64,000 nt of DNA from Fictibacillus enclensis (GCF_001457035.1 NZ_KQ758619.1:124001-188000), one strand, 5' to 3'. Shown: positions 27,176-38,700, numbered from the stretch's first letter. A program made the numbers and translations. The notes: a model not told the origin generated them from the letters alone.

Positions 27176-29320
27176 ATGATGAACGGCCTGCTGATTTTAA
27201 ACTGGATTGCCTTTATTCTTGTAACCGCTTACGCCATTTATTTATTTACCTATGTGGTCAAAACGCGGTACGAATTCATCAAAATGGGGAAAAAAGTGGA
27301 ATTCGACCATACTGTCCAGGAACGCATAAAAGCGGTGCTGGTCAATGTGTTCGGTCAGAAAAAGCTTTTAAAAGATAAAAAGAGCGGCGCGATCCATGTC
27401 ATGTTTTTCTATGGATTTCTCCTCGTTCAATTTGGTGCGATTGATTTTATTTGGAAAGGGCTTGCTCCTGGATCGCACCTGCCATTGGGACCGGTTTATC
27501 CTGCTTTCACGTTTTTCCAGGAAATCGTTACGTTTGTAATCCTGGTTGCAGTCGTATGGGCGTTTTACCGCAGATATGTGGAAAAGCTTGTCCGTCTGAA
27601 ACGCGGGTTTAAGGCAGGGCTTGTACTGCTTTTCATTGGCGGTCTCATGCTTTCGGTACTTCTTGGCAATTCCATGGAAATTCTTTGGCACAATCTCGAG
27701 CTTCACTGGACCGCACCGATTGCTTCAGGCCTGGCGTATCTTTTTGGAGGGTTGCCGGAGCCTGCCGTTGTGACTGTGTTTTTTATCGCCTGGTGGGTTC
27801 ACTTACTGTTCCTGCTGACGTTCCTCGTCTATGTTCCGCAATCAAAGCATGCTCACTTGATCGCCGGCCCGCTCAATGTGTGGCTTGGGCGAAAGGATAA
27901 GGTAGGAAAGCTGTCCTCCATCAATTTTGAGGATGAAACGCAGGAAGTGTTCGGGGTTAACCGAGTGGAAGACTTTAACCAGAAACAATTGGTTGATCTG
28001 TATGCCTGTGTGGAATGTGGACGCTGTACCAATGTATGTCCGGCGACCGGGACAGGCAAAATGCTTTCGCCGATGGATATGATTATAAAAATAAGAGATC
28101 ACCTTACTGAAAAAGGAGCGGCTGTCACCTCACGCACACCGTGGATGCCTGCATTTGCTTTTTCAAATACGAGAGGCAATCAAATTGCTTTTGAAGCAGC
28201 AGGAAAAGGTGCTGCAGCGAAAGAAATGGCTGCAGCCACTGAAGGCAGCTCAGCCTTTAAATTTGATTACAACATCGAACTGATCGGGGAGGTCATGACC
28301 GAGGAAGAGATCTGGGCATGTACAACCTGCAGAAACTGTGAAGATCAATGTCCCGTTATGAATGAGCACGTGGATAAGATTATTGATATGCGGCGTTATC
28401 TTGTTCTAACGGAAGGTAAAGTGGATGCTGACGCCAAACGCGCCATTCAAAATATCGAAAAACAAGGAAATCCGTGGGGAATCTCGAAGAAAGAAAGAGA
28501 GAACTGGCGGGAGCTTCGCGAAGACGTTTCCATTCCGACCGTAAAAGAAGTGGAGAAGGCCGGAGAAGAGTTTGAATACCTATTCTGGGTCAGCTCAATG
28601 GGAGCTTACGATAACCGAAGCCAGAAGATTGCCCTTGCTTTCGCTAAAATCATGAATGAAGCAGGTGTGAAATTTGCCATCCTTGGCAACAAGGAGAAAA
28701 ACTCAGGAGACACACCAAGACGAATCGGAAATGAGTTCTTATTCCAGGAAATTTGCACCAGCAATGTTGCACTGTTTGAAAAGCACAATGTGAAGAAAAT
28801 CATTACGATTGATCCGCACGCGTACAATACGTTTAAAAATGAGTACCCTGAATTCGGTTTTGATGGAGAGGTATATCATCATACCGAGCTCTTGGCAGAG
28901 TGGATCAAAGAAGGCAGAATTACACCGAAGTTTGAGGTCGATGAGGTCATTACGTACCATGATTCCTGCTACCTCGGCCGCTACAACGAAGTTTATGAAC
29001 CACCACGTGAGATTTTAAAAGCCATCCCGGGCGTAAAGCTCGTTGAAATGAACCGCAATCGTCAAAACGGCATGTGCTGTGGCGCGGGCGGAGGCATGAT
29101 GTGGATGGAAGAGAAAGCCGGCCAGCGTGTCAACGTGGCCCGTACCGAACAGGCGCTTGAGGTGAACCCGACCATGATTGGCAGCGGCTGCCCGTACTGC
29201 CTGACCATGCTCAGTGACGGAACCAAAGCCAAGGAAGTGGAAGACCAGGTACAAACGCTTGATGTCGTTGAGATTCTCGAACGTTCCCTCTTCCAGCCTG
29301 AAAAAGCAGTCGTTCAATAA
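27176..29320 (+). CDS. fadF: Membrane Fe-S reductase FadF (heterodisulfide reductase-like)
   Basis: 714 residues: N-terminal membrane domain of about six helices like nitrate reductase gamma, two [4Fe-4S] ferredoxin motifs (CVECGRCTNVCP and CTTCRNCEDQCP) and two C-terminal CCG domains (DSCYLGRYNEVYEPPREIL and NGMCCGAGGGMMW). B. subtilis FadF (YwjF) belongs to the fatty acid degradation regulon and is thought to pass electrons from acyl-CoA dehydrogenases via ETF to menaquinone. Start at 27176 has AAGGGAGC nearby; an upstream in-frame start at 27110 adds a hydrophilic, non-conserved leader. Confidence 0.92.
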   Translation: MMNGLLILNWIAFILVTAYAIYLFTYVVKTRYEFIKMGKKVEFDHTVQERIKAVLVNVFGQKKLLKDKKSGAIHVMFFYGFLLVQFGAIDFIWKGLAPGSHLPLGPVYPAFTFFQEIVTFVILVAVVWAFYRRYVEKLVRLKRGFKAGLVLLFIGGLMLSVLLGNSMEILWHNLELHWTAPIASGLAYLFGGLPEPAVVTVFFIAWWVHLLFLLTFLVYVPQSKHAHLIAGPLNVWLGRKDKVGKLSSINFEDETQEVFGVNRVEDFNQKQLVDLYACVECGRCTNVCPATGTGKMLSPMDMIIKIRDHLTEKGAAVTSRTPWMPAFAFSNTRGNQIAFEAAGKGAAAKEMAAATEGSSAFKFDYNIELIGEVMTEEEIWACTTCRNCEDQCPVMNEHVDKIIDMRRYLVLTEGKVDADAKRAIQNIEKQGNPWGISKKERENWRELREDVSIPTVKEVEKAGEEFEYLFWVSSMGAYDNRSQKIALAFAKIMNEAGVKFAILGNKEKNSGDTPRRIGNEFLFQEICTSNVALFEKHNVKKIITIDPHAYNTFKNEYPEFGFDGEVYHHTELLAEWIKEGRITPKFEVDEVITYHDSCYLGRYNEVYEPPREILKAIPGVKLVEMNRNRQNGMCCGAGGGMMWMEEKAGQRVNVARTEQALEVNPTMIGSGCPYCLTMLSDGTKAKEVEDQVQTLDVVEILERSLFQPEKAVVQ

Positions 29321-29371
29321 ATTTTCGTAGTCCTTTGCTTGGGGAGCATTCTTATGAAGAAGCTTCAAGAA

Positions 29372-29615
29372 TCAGTTAATTGGAGTGGAAGGTGCGAGAT
29401 CCTCGAAAATGAATTTCACATTTACTTCGTGCGATGTCTCGCTGTCGAAGCTTTCCTTGTCCTACGGGAAAAGCGGGATAGATGAGACCAGGAAGGCGTT
29501 TCGCCGGTCCCCAGGATCAAGCGACGGGGAAGTAGGCGATTACGCCGCTCAGGCTCAGCGCCCGCCCGAGGAAAGCGAGCAGCCTGAAACGGAGATTAAC
29601 CTCCCATCCACCAGG
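29372..29615. repeat. Dispersed Bacillaceae-type intergenic repeat, copy B
   Basis: Shares ordered blocks with copy A at 7790: GGTGCGAGA, AAGCGGGA, GATGAGACC, AAGGCG, GGCTCAGCGC, CGCCC, GGAAAGCGAGCA and GAAACGGA. It carries about 60-70 extra bases near its left third, which include the inverted pair GCGATGTCTCGC-like stretch. It fills most of the 425-bp gap between fadF and the thiolase gene. Open frames across it are not believable genes. Confidence 0.6.
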
Positions 29616-29689
29616 CTTTTGAAGCGAGTTATAAAAAGAGAGAAACCTGCTGTCCTATGGGCTGCAGGTTACTCCTTGGAAAAGGGGCG

Positions 29690-29707
29690 ACCGAGCGTTC
29701 GCTCAGT
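29690..29707. promoter_or_regulatory. Candidate TetR operator of the acyl-CoA operon
   Basis: ACCGAGCG-TT-CGCTCAGT, an 18-bp near-perfect palindrome 39 bp before the thiolase start. The TetR gene of the same operon (35103) is the obvious candidate regulator. Confidence 0.5.
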
Positions 29708-29712
29708 ACAAG

Positions 29713-29728
29713 TTGAAAGCGTTTACTA
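29713..29728 (+). promoter_or_regulatory. cre site (CcpA) before the thiolase gene
   Basis: TTGAAAGCGTTTACTA fits the Bacillus cre consensus with one mismatch. In B. subtilis the comparable mmgABC operon is catabolite-repressed through a cre. Confidence 0.55.
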
Positions 29729-29745
29729 TAAGGGAGGCAATCAGA

Positions 29746-30927
29746 ATGGCGAAAACAGTAATTGTCAGTGGTGTCCGAACACCCGTTGGAAAATTTGGAG
29801 GAGGATTAAGCACCCTGTCGGCTTCCGATCTTGGCGCAGTGGCCGTTAAGGAGGCGCTAAAGAGAGCGGATGTTAAGGCAGATCAGGTCGGTGAGCTGAT
29901 CATGGGCTGTGTCCTTCAGGGCGGACAGGGGCAAATTCCTTCACGCCAGGCTGCTCAAAAAGCAGGACTGCCCTGGGAAGTAAAGACAGAAACCATCAAC
30001 AAAGTTTGTGCATCCGGTATGCGAAGTGTCACCATGGGAGATCAGATTATCCGTGCGGGAGATGAAGACCTGATTGTTGCAGGTGGAATGGAATCCATGA
30101 GCAATGCTCCGTACATTCTTCCAAAGGCGCGCTGGGGCTACCGAATGGGGGATGGTCAGGTGAAAGACTTGATGACGCATGACGGCCTCACCTGCTCTTT
30201 TACAGGCGTACACATGGGTACTTATGGAAACGACGTGGCAAAGGAAATGGAAATTTCCCGAGAAAAACAGGATGAGTGGGCACTGCGCAGTCATCAAAGG
30301 GCTGTTGCCGCTACGGACAACGGAACCTTTGCAGAAGAAATAATTTCAGTGGAGGTCCCTCAGCGAAAGGGAGATCCGGTCGTTGTTTCAGCCGATGAGG
30401 CACCAAGAAAGGACACCTCTCTTGAACGGTTATCCAAGCTTGCTCCAGTTTTTTCTGCTGATGGATCCATTACGGCCGGAAATGCACCGGGCGTAAATGA
30501 CGGAGCGGCGGCGCTCGTTCTCATGTCAGAGGAAAGGGCAGAAAAAGAGGAAAAAGAAATCATGGCCACCATTCTTGGACACACCGCCATTGCGGTGGAA
30601 GCGAAGGACTTCCCGAAAACGCCGGGTCTGGTCATCAATGAATTGTTGAAAAAAACAGGGAAGTCCCTGGATGATATTGATTTGTTTGAGATTAACGAAG
30701 CATTTGCGGCTGTTGCGCTGACAAGCGCGGAGCTTGCCGGACTGGATTTGGAGAAGGTGAATGTAAACGGCGGAGCGGTGGCACTTGGACACCCGATCGG
30801 CGCCAGCGGGGCAAGAATCATTGTTTCATTGATTCATGAGTTAAAACGCCGGGGCGGCGGACTCGGAATCGCATCGATCTGTTCTGGAGGCGGGCAAGGC
30901 GACGCTATCCTGCTTGAAGTGAATTAA
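29746..30927 (+). CDS. mmgA: Acetyl-CoA acetyltransferase (thiolase)
   Basis: 393 residues of thiolase family II. Catalytic residues: Cys in [11 protein letters not shown], His in [17 protein letters not shown] and Cys in [11 protein letters not shown]. It cleaves or forms acetoacetyl-CoA; in a degradative operon it yields acetyl-CoA. The start at 29746 follows AAGGGAGG. First gene of a run thiolase-hbd-acd-acd-meaB-tetR-icmF. The first three genes correspond to B. subtilis mmgA-mmgB-mmgC. Confidence 0.93.
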   Translation: MAKTVIVSGVRTPVGKFGGGLSTLSASDLGAVAVKEALKRADVKADQVGELIMGCVLQGGQGQIPSRQAAQKAGLPWEVKTETINKVCASGMRSVTMGDQIIRAGDEDLIVAGGMESMSNAPYILPKARWGYRMGDGQVKDLMTHDGLTCSFTGVHMGTYGNDVAKEMEISREKQDEWALRSHQRAVAATDNGTFAEEIISVEVPQRKGDPVVVSADEAPRKDTSLERLSKLAPVFSADGSITAGNAPGVNDGAAALVLMSEERAEKEEKEIMATILGHTAIAVEAKDFPKTPGLVINELLKKTGKSLDDIDLFEINEAFAAVALTSAELAGLDLEKVNVNGGAVALGHPIGASGARIIVSLIHELKRRGGGLGIASICSGGGQGDAILLEVN

Positions 30928-30946
30928 TGAAAAGGGGGATTTATTC

Positions 30947-31798
30947 ATGAACGTTCAAACCATCATGGTCATCGGAGCAGGACAAATGGGCTCAGGCATT
31001 GCGCAGGTTTGCGCCATGGCCAATTTTAAAGTGTACCTTCACGACCTGAAGGAAGAATACGTCCAAAAGGGAGTGGCATCGATCGCAGCCCAACTGTCGC
31101 GCCAGGTGAACAAAGGCCGGATGACGCCGGAAGACAGGGACGGTGTTTTAGACCGTCTCCTTCCATCCACCAGCATCCAAAACGCTGCGGAAGCCGATTT
31201 GATCATTGAGGCTGTTGTGGAAAACATGGATGTGAAAACGCAGGTATTTAAAATGCTTGATGAGATGGCACCGGAGCATGCGATCCTTGCGAGCAATACC
31301 TCCTCCCTTCCGATTACTGAAATTGCAGCGGTTACGAAGCGGCCGGAGAAAGTCATCGGCATGCACTTTATGAATCCGGTACCGGTCATGAAACTCGTAG
31401 AGATTATCCGCGGGCTGCAAACAAGCGATGAAGTATACGAAACGATAGAATCCATCACCAAAAAAATCGGCAAGGTTCCAGTGGAAGTGCAGGATTTCCC
31501 CGGCTTTATCTCCAACAGGATTTTAATGCCGATGATCAATGAGGCTATTTTTGCCCTATATGAAGGTGTGGCAGAACCAGAAGCCATAGATGAAATTATG
31601 AAACTCGGAATGAACCATCCAATGGGACCGCTCACATTGGCTGACTTCATCGGCCTCGACACCTGTCTTTATATCATGGAAACCCTTCATGAAGGGTTTG
31701 GAGACGATAAATACCGCCCATGTCCGCTTTTACGTAAATATGTAAAGGCAGGCTGGCTCGGAAAGAAAACCGGCAAGGGGTTCTACACGTATAACTGA
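30947..31798 (+). CDS. mmgB: 3-hydroxybutyryl-CoA dehydrogenase
   Basis: 283 residues. NAD site [20 protein letters not shown] at the N-terminus, catalytic Ser/His/Glu region ([21 protein letters not shown]) and the C-terminal dimerisation domain ([18 protein letters not shown]). Oxidises 3-hydroxyacyl-CoA to acetoacetyl-CoA with NAD(P). 19 bp behind the thiolase gene; ATG after AAAGGGGG. Confidence 0.94.
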   Translation: MNVQTIMVIGAGQMGSGIAQVCAMANFKVYLHDLKEEYVQKGVASIAAQLSRQVNKGRMTPEDRDGVLDRLLPSTSIQNAAEADLIIEAVVENMDVKTQVFKMLDEMAPEHAILASNTSSLPITEIAAVTKRPEKVIGMHFMNPVPVMKLVEIIRGLQTSDEVYETIESITKKIGKVPVEVQDFPGFISNRILMPMINEAIFALYEGVAEPEAIDEIMKLGMNHPMGPLTLADFIGLDTCLYIMETLHEGFGDDKYRPCPLLRKYVKAGWLGKKTGKGFYTYN

Positions 31799-31829
31799 GG
31801 GCAGAAAAGCGTGACAGGGGGAATGAAAC

Positions 31830-32972
31830 GTGAATCTCACGTTTACAGAAGAACAGCTCATGATGCAAAAGATGGTGCGGGATTTTGCACAGAAAGAAAT
31901 TGCACCCATCATCGATGAGATGGATGAAAAAGATCAGTTTCCAACAGCGATTATAAAAAAAATGGCGGGTCTTGGCCTGATGGGCATTCCCATTCCCGAG
32001 GAATATGGCGGCGCAGGCATGGATTACACCTCTTACATCATCGCCATTCATGAATTGTCGAAGGTAAGTGCCTCGGTTGGGGTTATCCTTTCCGTGCATA
32101 CAAGTGTCGGAACCAACCCGATTCTCTATTTCGGAAATGAAGAACAAAAGCAGCGGTTTATTCCAAAGCTTGCGACCGGTGAATACCTCGGAGCTTTTGC
32201 CCTGACCGAGCAGGGAGCAGGGTCTGATGCGGCCGCTCTCAAAACAAAAGCGGTTAAAAAAGGCGTTAAGTACATCCTGGATGGCTCCAAAATTTTCATT
32301 ACAAACGCAGGGGCTGCAGATACGTATATCGTATTCGCTTCCACCTCACCGGAGGCGGGATCAAGGGGAATCTCCGCCTTTGTGGTTGAAAAAAATACCC
32401 CGGGCTTCTCCATAGGAAAAAAAGAAAAGAAAATGGGACTGAACGGGTCCAATACCTGTGAAATTATCTTTGAGCAGGCAGAAGTGCCTGTGGAAAACCG
32501 TCTTGGAGAAGAGGGCGAAGGTTTTAAAATTGCCCTGAGCAATCTGGAGGCAGGAAGAATCGGCATTGCTGCCCAGTCGCTTGGAATTGCAGATGCAGGA
32601 CTTCAATACTCCGTTGAATATGCAAAACAGCGCAAGCAGTTTGGAAAACCGATCGGTGCCCAGCAAGGCCTCGCCTTTATGCTTGCAGATATGGCTACAA
32701 AAGTGGAAGCGGCCAAACTGCTGACCTATCGCGCAGCACACTTGCGTAATCTCGGCATTCCTTGCAAAAAAGAAGCGTCCATGGCCAAACTTGTCGCTTC
32801 ACAAACGGCCATGAAAGTAGCCATTGATGCCATACAGGTTCATGGAGGCTATGGCTATACGAAGGAATATCCGGCAGAACGGCTGTTTCGAGATGCGAAG
32901 GTCTGTGAAATTTATGAAGGAACGAGTGAAATTCAACGAATCGTACTGAGCAAGCAACTATTAGCAGATTAA
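31830..32972 (+). CDS. Acyl-CoA dehydrogenase (short/branched-chain type) 1
   Basis: 380 residues with the standard N-helical, beta and C-helical domains. FAD and substrate motifs: [45 protein letters not shown]-like [21 protein letters not shown], and the catalytic Glu in IYEGTSEIQRIV, the position used by short-chain acyl-CoA dehydrogenases. Introduces the alpha-beta double bond and passes electrons to ETF. GTG start after GGGGGAATG. Its paralogue follows 18 bp later. Confidence 0.92.
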   Translation: MNLTFTEEQLMMQKMVRDFAQKEIAPIIDEMDEKDQFPTAIIKKMAGLGLMGIPIPEEYGGAGMDYTSYIIAIHELSKVSASVGVILSVHTSVGTNPILYFGNEEQKQRFIPKLATGEYLGAFALTEQGAGSDAAALKTKAVKKGVKYILDGSKIFITNAGAADTYIVFASTSPEAGSRGISAFVVEKNTPGFSIGKKEKKMGLNGSNTCEIIFEQAEVPVENRLGEEGEGFKIALSNLEAGRIGIAAQSLGIADAGLQYSVEYAKQRKQFGKPIGAQQGLAFMLADMATKVEAAKLLTYRAAHLRNLGIPCKKEASMAKLVASQTAMKVAIDAIQVHGGYGYTKEYPAERLFRDAKVCEIYEGTSEIQRIVLSKQLLAD

Positions 32973-32990
32973 ACCGGGAGGCATGAGAAC

Positions 32991-34133
32991 ATGCAGTTTC
33001 AACTTTCTGAAGAACACGACATGATCCGTAAAATGGTGCGGGACTTTGCGAAAAATGAAGTAGAGCCAACAGCGGCAGAGCGGGATGAAGAAGAGCGTTT
33101 TGACCGGCATCTTTTTGACCAAATGGCGGAGCTTGGGCTGGCAGGCATTCCCTGGCCGGAAGAATACGGCGGGATTGGCGGCGACTATCTTGGCTATGTG
33201 ATTGCGGTTGAGGAGCTTTCTCGAGTATGCGCATCGACAGGGGTAACTTTATCCGCCCATACATCGCTTGCGGGATGGCCCATTTTTAAATTTGGATCAG
33301 AAGAACAAAAGCAGAAGTTTCTGCGTCCGATGGCAGAAGGCAAGAAAATGGGGGCCTATGGCCTGACTGAACCAGGGTCGGGGTCCGATGCATCCAACAT
33401 GAAAACCACTGCCCAAAAAGACGGTGATGACTATATTATCAACGGTTCTAAAATTTTCATTACCAATGCGGGTGAGGCAGAGATTTATGTAGTGTTTGCC
33501 ATGACAGATCCAACTGCCGGGCACCGCGGTATCTCCGCTTTTATCATTGAAAAGGGAGCACCAGGTTTTTCTTTTGGCAAAAAGGAAAAGAAACTCGGCA
33601 TTCGCTCTTCGCCAACACTTGAATTGATCATGGAGGACTGCAGAGTCCCTGCAGAGAACATGCTTGGCAAAGAAGGCGAGGGCTTTAAAATCGCCATGAT
33701 GACATTGGATGGCGGGCGCAACGGCATCGCAGCACAAGCTGTCGGAATCGCACAGGGGGCATTGGACGCGGCAGTCAACTATGCCAAAGAAAGAAAGCAG
33801 TTTGGCAAATCGATCGGCCAGAACCAGGGGATTGGCTTCAAACTGGCTGATATGGCCACCAAGGTGGAAGCGGCGAGACTTCTGACCTATCAGGCGGCAT
33901 GGCGTGAGAGTCAGGGATTGCCTTATGGAAAAGAATCGGCCATGTCCAAACTGTATGCCGGCGATATCGCGATGGAAGTTACAACCGATGCTGTACAAGT
34001 ATTCGGTGGATACGGGTATACAAAAGAGTATCCTGTTGAACGGTATATGCGTGATGCGAAAATTACACAAATCTATGAAGGAACACAGGAAATCCAGCGG
34101 CTGGTCATTTCCAAAATGCTGCTGAAAGATTAA
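32991..34133 (+). CDS. Acyl-CoA dehydrogenase (short/branched-chain type) 2
   Basis: 380 residues, same architecture and a clear paralogue of the preceding gene ([44 protein letters not shown]). Catalytic Glu is in the IYEGT motif. Having two tandem copies suggests different acyl preferences, for example butyryl against isobutyryl or 2-methylbutyryl, which the sequence alone does not settle. One of the pair corresponds to B. subtilis AcdA, which lies beside rpoE. ATG after GGGAGG. Confidence 0.92.
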   Translation: MQFQLSEEHDMIRKMVRDFAKNEVEPTAAERDEEERFDRHLFDQMAELGLAGIPWPEEYGGIGGDYLGYVIAVEELSRVCASTGVTLSAHTSLAGWPIFKFGSEEQKQKFLRPMAEGKKMGAYGLTEPGSGSDASNMKTTAQKDGDDYIINGSKIFITNAGEAEIYVVFAMTDPTAGHRGISAFIIEKGAPGFSFGKKEKKLGIRSSPTLELIMEDCRVPAENMLGKEGEGFKIAMMTLDGGRNGIAAQAVGIAQGALDAAVNYAKERKQFGKSIGQNQGIGFKLADMATKVEAARLLTYQAAWRESQGLPYGKESAMSKLYAGDIAMEVTTDAVQVFGGYGYTKEYPVERYMRDAKITQIYEGTQEIQRLVISKMLLKD

Positions 34134-34143
34134 GGAGGAAACC

Positions 34144-35097
34144 ATGCATCCTTTGGCCGAACGCATAAAAAACAAAGATGAACGGGCACTTGCGAGAGCC
34201 ATTTCCTACGTTGAAAACGATCACGCTGAAAAGCTGGATTTGTTAAAAGATATTCATGCGATGCAAAAGAAGGCCCATTATGTAGGTCTGACCGGCTCGC
34301 CTGGTGCGGGCAAGAGCTCTCTGGTCAACCGGCTGATCACTTATCTTCGCAGGCAAAACCTGACGGTCGGGGTTGTGGCGGTTGATCCGACCAGCCCGTT
34401 CAGCGGAGGTGCGATTTTGGGAGACCGGGTTCGCATGAGCGAGCACTTTACAGATCCTGATGTTTTTATTCGCAGCATGGGGACACGGGGCAGCCTGGGC
34501 GGCCTCGCGAGAACGACAAAGGAAACCGTTCGGCTGATGGATGCATTCGGCTTTGATGTCATTTTGATTGAGACGGTCGGAGTCGGCCAATCAGAGCTTG
34601 ATATCATGAAGATTGCTGACAGTATTGCCGTCGTTTTAAACCCGGGAAGCGGGGATGTGGTCCAGGTCTTTAAAGCAGGGATTATGGAAATTGCCGACTT
34701 GTTCATTGTGAACAAAGCGGACCTTCCTGGTGTGCCCAAACTGCTATCCGAACTTGATGCCATGCTTGATCTGGTTAAGCATGATGCGCCTTACCAGCCT
34801 CCTGTGGTCCAGACCATTTCCGTACAGAACAAAGGCCTTGAAGAGGTATGGGGCGAGCTGAAAGCACATCGTACCTATCTGGAGACGAGCGGTGAGGGAG
34901 AAGAGAGGCGGGCGCGCCGCCTGAAACAGGAAGTGATTGAAGTCGTTCACTATGAACTGATGCGGACTCTTCTTTTAAAAGAAGAGGCGGATGGTTACCG
35001 GTGGCTAGCAGACGTGCAGGATGGAAGGCTCGATCCGTATACAGCCGCAGGGAAGATCCTTGAACGATGGGATAAAAACCAGGACGGAAAGGAGTGA
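34144..35097 (+). CDS. meaB: MeaB-type GTPase (mutase chaperone)
   Basis: 317 residues of the G3E MeaB/ArgK family. P-loop GSPGAGKSS (51-59), switch regions DPTSPFSGGAILGDRVRM and IETVGVGQSE, and NKAD for guanine binding. It protects and reloads adenosylcobalamin in acyl-CoA mutases. The next-but-one gene is icmF, which carries its own fused GTPase, so this separate MeaB may serve another mutase or be redundant. 10 bp after the second dehydrogenase; overlaps the next start region. Confidence 0.9.
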   Translation: MHPLAERIKNKDERALARAISYVENDHAEKLDLLKDIHAMQKKAHYVGLTGSPGAGKSSLVNRLITYLRRQNLTVGVVAVDPTSPFSGGAILGDRVRMSEHFTDPDVFIRSMGTRGSLGGLARTTKETVRLMDAFGFDVILIETVGVGQSELDIMKIADSIAVVLNPGSGDVVQVFKAGIMEIADLFIVNKADLPGVPKLLSELDAMLDLVKHDAPYQPPVVQTISVQNKGLEEVWGELKAHRTYLETSGEGEERRARRLKQEVIEVVHYELMRTLLLKEEADGYRWLADVQDGRLDPYTAAGKILERWDKNQDGKE

Positions 35098-35102
35098 CCC
35101 CA

Positions 35103-35735
35103 TTGGCAAGAAAGGAAGTACCTTCGCTGGTTAAGGATGAAAAACTCATCCAAAAGAGGCGGGGTGAAATGGTCAAAGCTGCGGTCAATCTGTTTAAAGA
35201 AAATGGCTTTCACCGGACGACAACAAGGGAAATTGCAAAAGCATCCGGTTTCAGCATCGGCACGCTTTATGAATATATCCGGTCAAAGGAAGATATTTTA
35301 TACTTGGTTTGTGACAGCATCTATGAAGGGGTCAGGGAAAAGCTCAACGAGCAGATCGGAATGACAGAAGGCAGCATTGATCATGTAAAAAAAGCGATCG
35401 CTGTTTATTTTAACGTGGTGGATGAAATGCAGGATGAAGTGCTGGTCATGTATCAGGAAGTCAAATCACTGTCACGGGAAGCATTGCCTTATGTATTGAA
35501 AAAAGAGCTGGAAATGACGGAGATTTTTGAGGAGCTCATAAAGCAGACCGTGGAACAGGGGGAGCTTGATCTGTGCGAAGAGGAAGTCAAACTATTGGCT
35601 CACAACATATTGGTCCATGGCCAAATGTGGACGTTCCGCCGCTGGAGCCTCAGAAAAGAATATAGTTTGGAAGAGTACACAAAAATGCAGACCCATCTGC
35701 TGTTAAATGGAGTCAAAAATAAAAGTTTCACTTGA
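35103..35735 (+). CDS. TetR/AcrR family regulator of the acyl-CoA operon
   Basis: 210 residues: N-terminal helix-turn-helix (about 20-65: AAVNLFKENGFHRTTTREIAKASGFSIGTLYEYI) and an all-helical ligand domain typical of fatty acyl-CoA sensing TetR proteins. A TTG at 35103 is preferred because AAGGAG is 8 nt away; the in-frame GTG at 35094 overlaps the ribosome site. It sits within the operon it probably controls; the palindrome at 29690 is the best operator candidate, with the FadR-like box at 27052 as a second. Confidence 0.87.
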   Translation: MARKEVPSLVKDEKLIQKRRGEMVKAAVNLFKENGFHRTTTREIAKASGFSIGTLYEYIRSKEDILYLVCDSIYEGVREKLNEQIGMTEGSIDHVKKAIAVYFNVVDEMQDEVLVMYQEVKSLSREALPYVLKKELEMTEIFEELIKQTVEQGELDLCEEEVKLLAHNILVHGQMWTFRRWSLRKEYSLEEYTKMQTHLLLNGVKNKSFT

Positions 35736-35769
35736 GTGGGTATAAAGTGTCAGAGAGGAGCAGGGGTAA

Positions 35770-38700
35770 ATGAGTAGTCCGGAAGTATATCAGCCGAAAA
35801 ACCATATCCGTTTTGTAACCGCTTCCAGCCTGTTTGACGGGCATGATGCGTCCATTAACATCATGAGGCGCATTTTGCAGTCGAGCGGTGCCGAAGTTAT
35901 TCATCTGGGGCATAACCGTTCGGTGGATGAAGTCGTAAGCGCAGCCATTCAGGAAGATGCCCAGGGCATTGCGATCTCCTCCTATCAAGGGGGGCATGTG
36001 GAGTACTTCAAATACATGATCGACCTTTTGAAAGAACGGGGAGCAAGCCACATTAAGGTGTTTGGCGGAGGAGGCGGTGTCATTATTCCGCCGGAAATAA
36101 AAGAGCTGCACAGCTATGGTGTGACCCGCCTCTTCTCGCCGGAAGACGGCAGAATCAACGGTCTGCAGGGCATGATTAATTTGATGCTGCAGGAATGCGA
36201 TTTTCAGACGGTTACCGAGATTACGGATGAACTGGAGAAGCTTCCTGAAAAAGAGAGCAGGGCAGTTGCCCGTTTGATCACAGTGGCTGAAAACAGCGAA
36301 ATGGCTCCGAAAGAAACGGCAGCTACGGCTGAAGAAGTGCTTCAGCAGGTGAAAACCTCACAGCAAAACGCACCTGTCCTCGGGATTACCGGAACAGGAG
36401 GGGCCGGTAAGAGCTCCTTGACGGATGAACTGGTCCGCCGTTTTGTGAATGAATTTGAAGACAAGACAGTGGCCATTATCTCCATCGATCCGACCAAGCA
36501 AAAAACAGGAGGTGCTTTGCTGGGTGACCGTATCCGCATGAACTCCATTTACAATCCAAGGGTTTATATGCGGAGTCTGGCAACCCGTGGTTCACGCTCC
36601 GAACTGTCGGCAGCCATAAGGGATGCGCTGTCGATCGTCAAGGCTGCAGGGTATGACCTCGTGATCGTGGAAACCAGCGGTATCGGCCAGGGGGATGCAG
36701 GGATTGTCGATATTTCAGACGTATCCATGTATGTGATGACCAGTGAATTTGGTGCACCTTCCCAGCTGGAAAAAATCGATATGATTGATTATGCCGATCT
36801 TATTGCGATTAATAAATATGAGCGCAAAGGCTCAGAGGATGCGCTTCGGGATGTGAGAAAACAGTACCAGCGCTCCCGCCAGTGGTTTGAAAAAGAACTG
36901 GATGACATGCCGGTCTATGGGACGATCGCCAGCCAGTTCAATGACCAGGGGACAAACACATTATTCCGGGCGTTAATTGAAACGTTGAATGAAAAATGCT
37001 CATTGAGCTGGCAGTTGAAGCCGTTGGCAGAAGAAACCGTCGCTAAACGAAATGTCATCATTCCCGGCGAACGGAGCCAGTACTTAAATGACCTGGTTTA
37101 TACGATCAGGAATTATTACAAAACAATGGATGAACAGGTGAAATATGCCCGCAAGAGCTATCAGCTGAAAGGCTCCATTGAAACCATTCAGGAAATCAAC
37201 AGCGATGGTGAAGTGATCCCGGTACTGGAGGAAACAAGAAGGCAAGTGGAAGAAAACCTTCTTCCGTTTTCTAAAAAGACGCTTGAAAACTGGCCAAAAC
37301 TGAAGGAACAGTACAGCGGCATGGAATTTGTAACGAAGATCAGAGACAAAGAAATCGTAACGGAGCTTACGACTAAAAGTCTTTCTGGCTTAAACATCCC
37401 GAAAGTCTCCCTTCCCAAGTATGAAGACTGGGGAGAGATCCTCAAGTGGACCATGAAGGAAAATGTACCTGGCGCTTTTCCGTATACAGCAGGTGTATTC
37501 CCGTTCAAACGAAAAGGGGAGGATCCGAAGCGGCAGTTTGCCGGAGAAGGAACGCCCGAGCGGACGAACCGCCGCTTCCACTATCTATCCAAGGACGATG
37601 ACGCCAAAAGGTTGAGCACGGCGTTTGACTCAGTGACCCTGTATGGGGAGGACCCGGATTACCGCCCGGATATTTACGGAAAAGTAGGCGAAAGCGGGGT
37701 CAGCATCTGTACACTGGACGACATGAAAAAGCTGTATGACGGTTTTGATTTGACGGCACCGAGCACGTCCGTTTCAATGACCATCAACGGGCCGGCACCC
37801 ATTATTTTGGCCATGTTCATGAATACAGCCATTGAACAGCAGCTGCGAAAATTTGAGGAAGAGCATGGACGCAAGCCGGATGAAAAGGAACTGTTGGACG
37901 TAAAAGAGAGAACACTAGCAAGCGTCCGCGGGACCGTGCAGGCGGATATCCTGAAAGAAGACCAGGGACAGAATACGTGTATTTTTTCAACGGAATTTGC
38001 CCTTCGGATGATGGGGGATATACAGCAGTACTTTATTGATCATAACGTACGAAACTATTATTCCGTTTCCATTTCGGGTTATCATATTGCGGAAGCGGGA
38101 GCGAACCCGATTACCCAGCTGGCCTTTACACTTGCCAACGGGTTCACGTACGTGGAATACTACCTCAGCCGCGGCATGAAGATCGATGATTTTGCGCCAA
38201 ATCTCTCTTTCTTCTTCTCCAACGGACTGGATCCGGAATATGCAGTCATCGGCCGCGTAGCCCGAAGAATTTGGGCCACTGTCATGAAGAATAAATACGG
38301 AGCAAACGAACGAAGCCAAAAGCTGAAGTATCATGTGCAAACCTCCGGTAGATCGCTTCATGCCCAGGAAATTGACTTTAACGATATCCGTACGACGCTG
38401 CAGGCCTTGATGGCGTTGTACGACAATTGTAATTCGCTTCACACCAATTCCTATGATGAAGCGATTACGACGCCAACGGAAGAATCGGTGCGAAGAGCTA
38501 TGGCTATCCAGCTCATTATTACAAAGGAACTTGGTCTTGCCCGCAATGAAAACTCCCTTCAGGGCTCCTTTATCATCGAAGAGCTGACAGACCTCGTAGA
38601 AGAAGCCGTCTTGCAAGAGTTTGAACGGCTCAATACGAGGGGCGGCGTTTTGGGCTCCATGGAAACCCAGTATCAGCGCGGAAAAATTCAGGAAGAATCC

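Noticed and set aside
29385-29849. 154-codon frame upstream of the thiolase gene
   Set aside because: It covers the dispersed repeat and runs into the thiolase gene in another frame; composition is unlike a protein and there is no family match.
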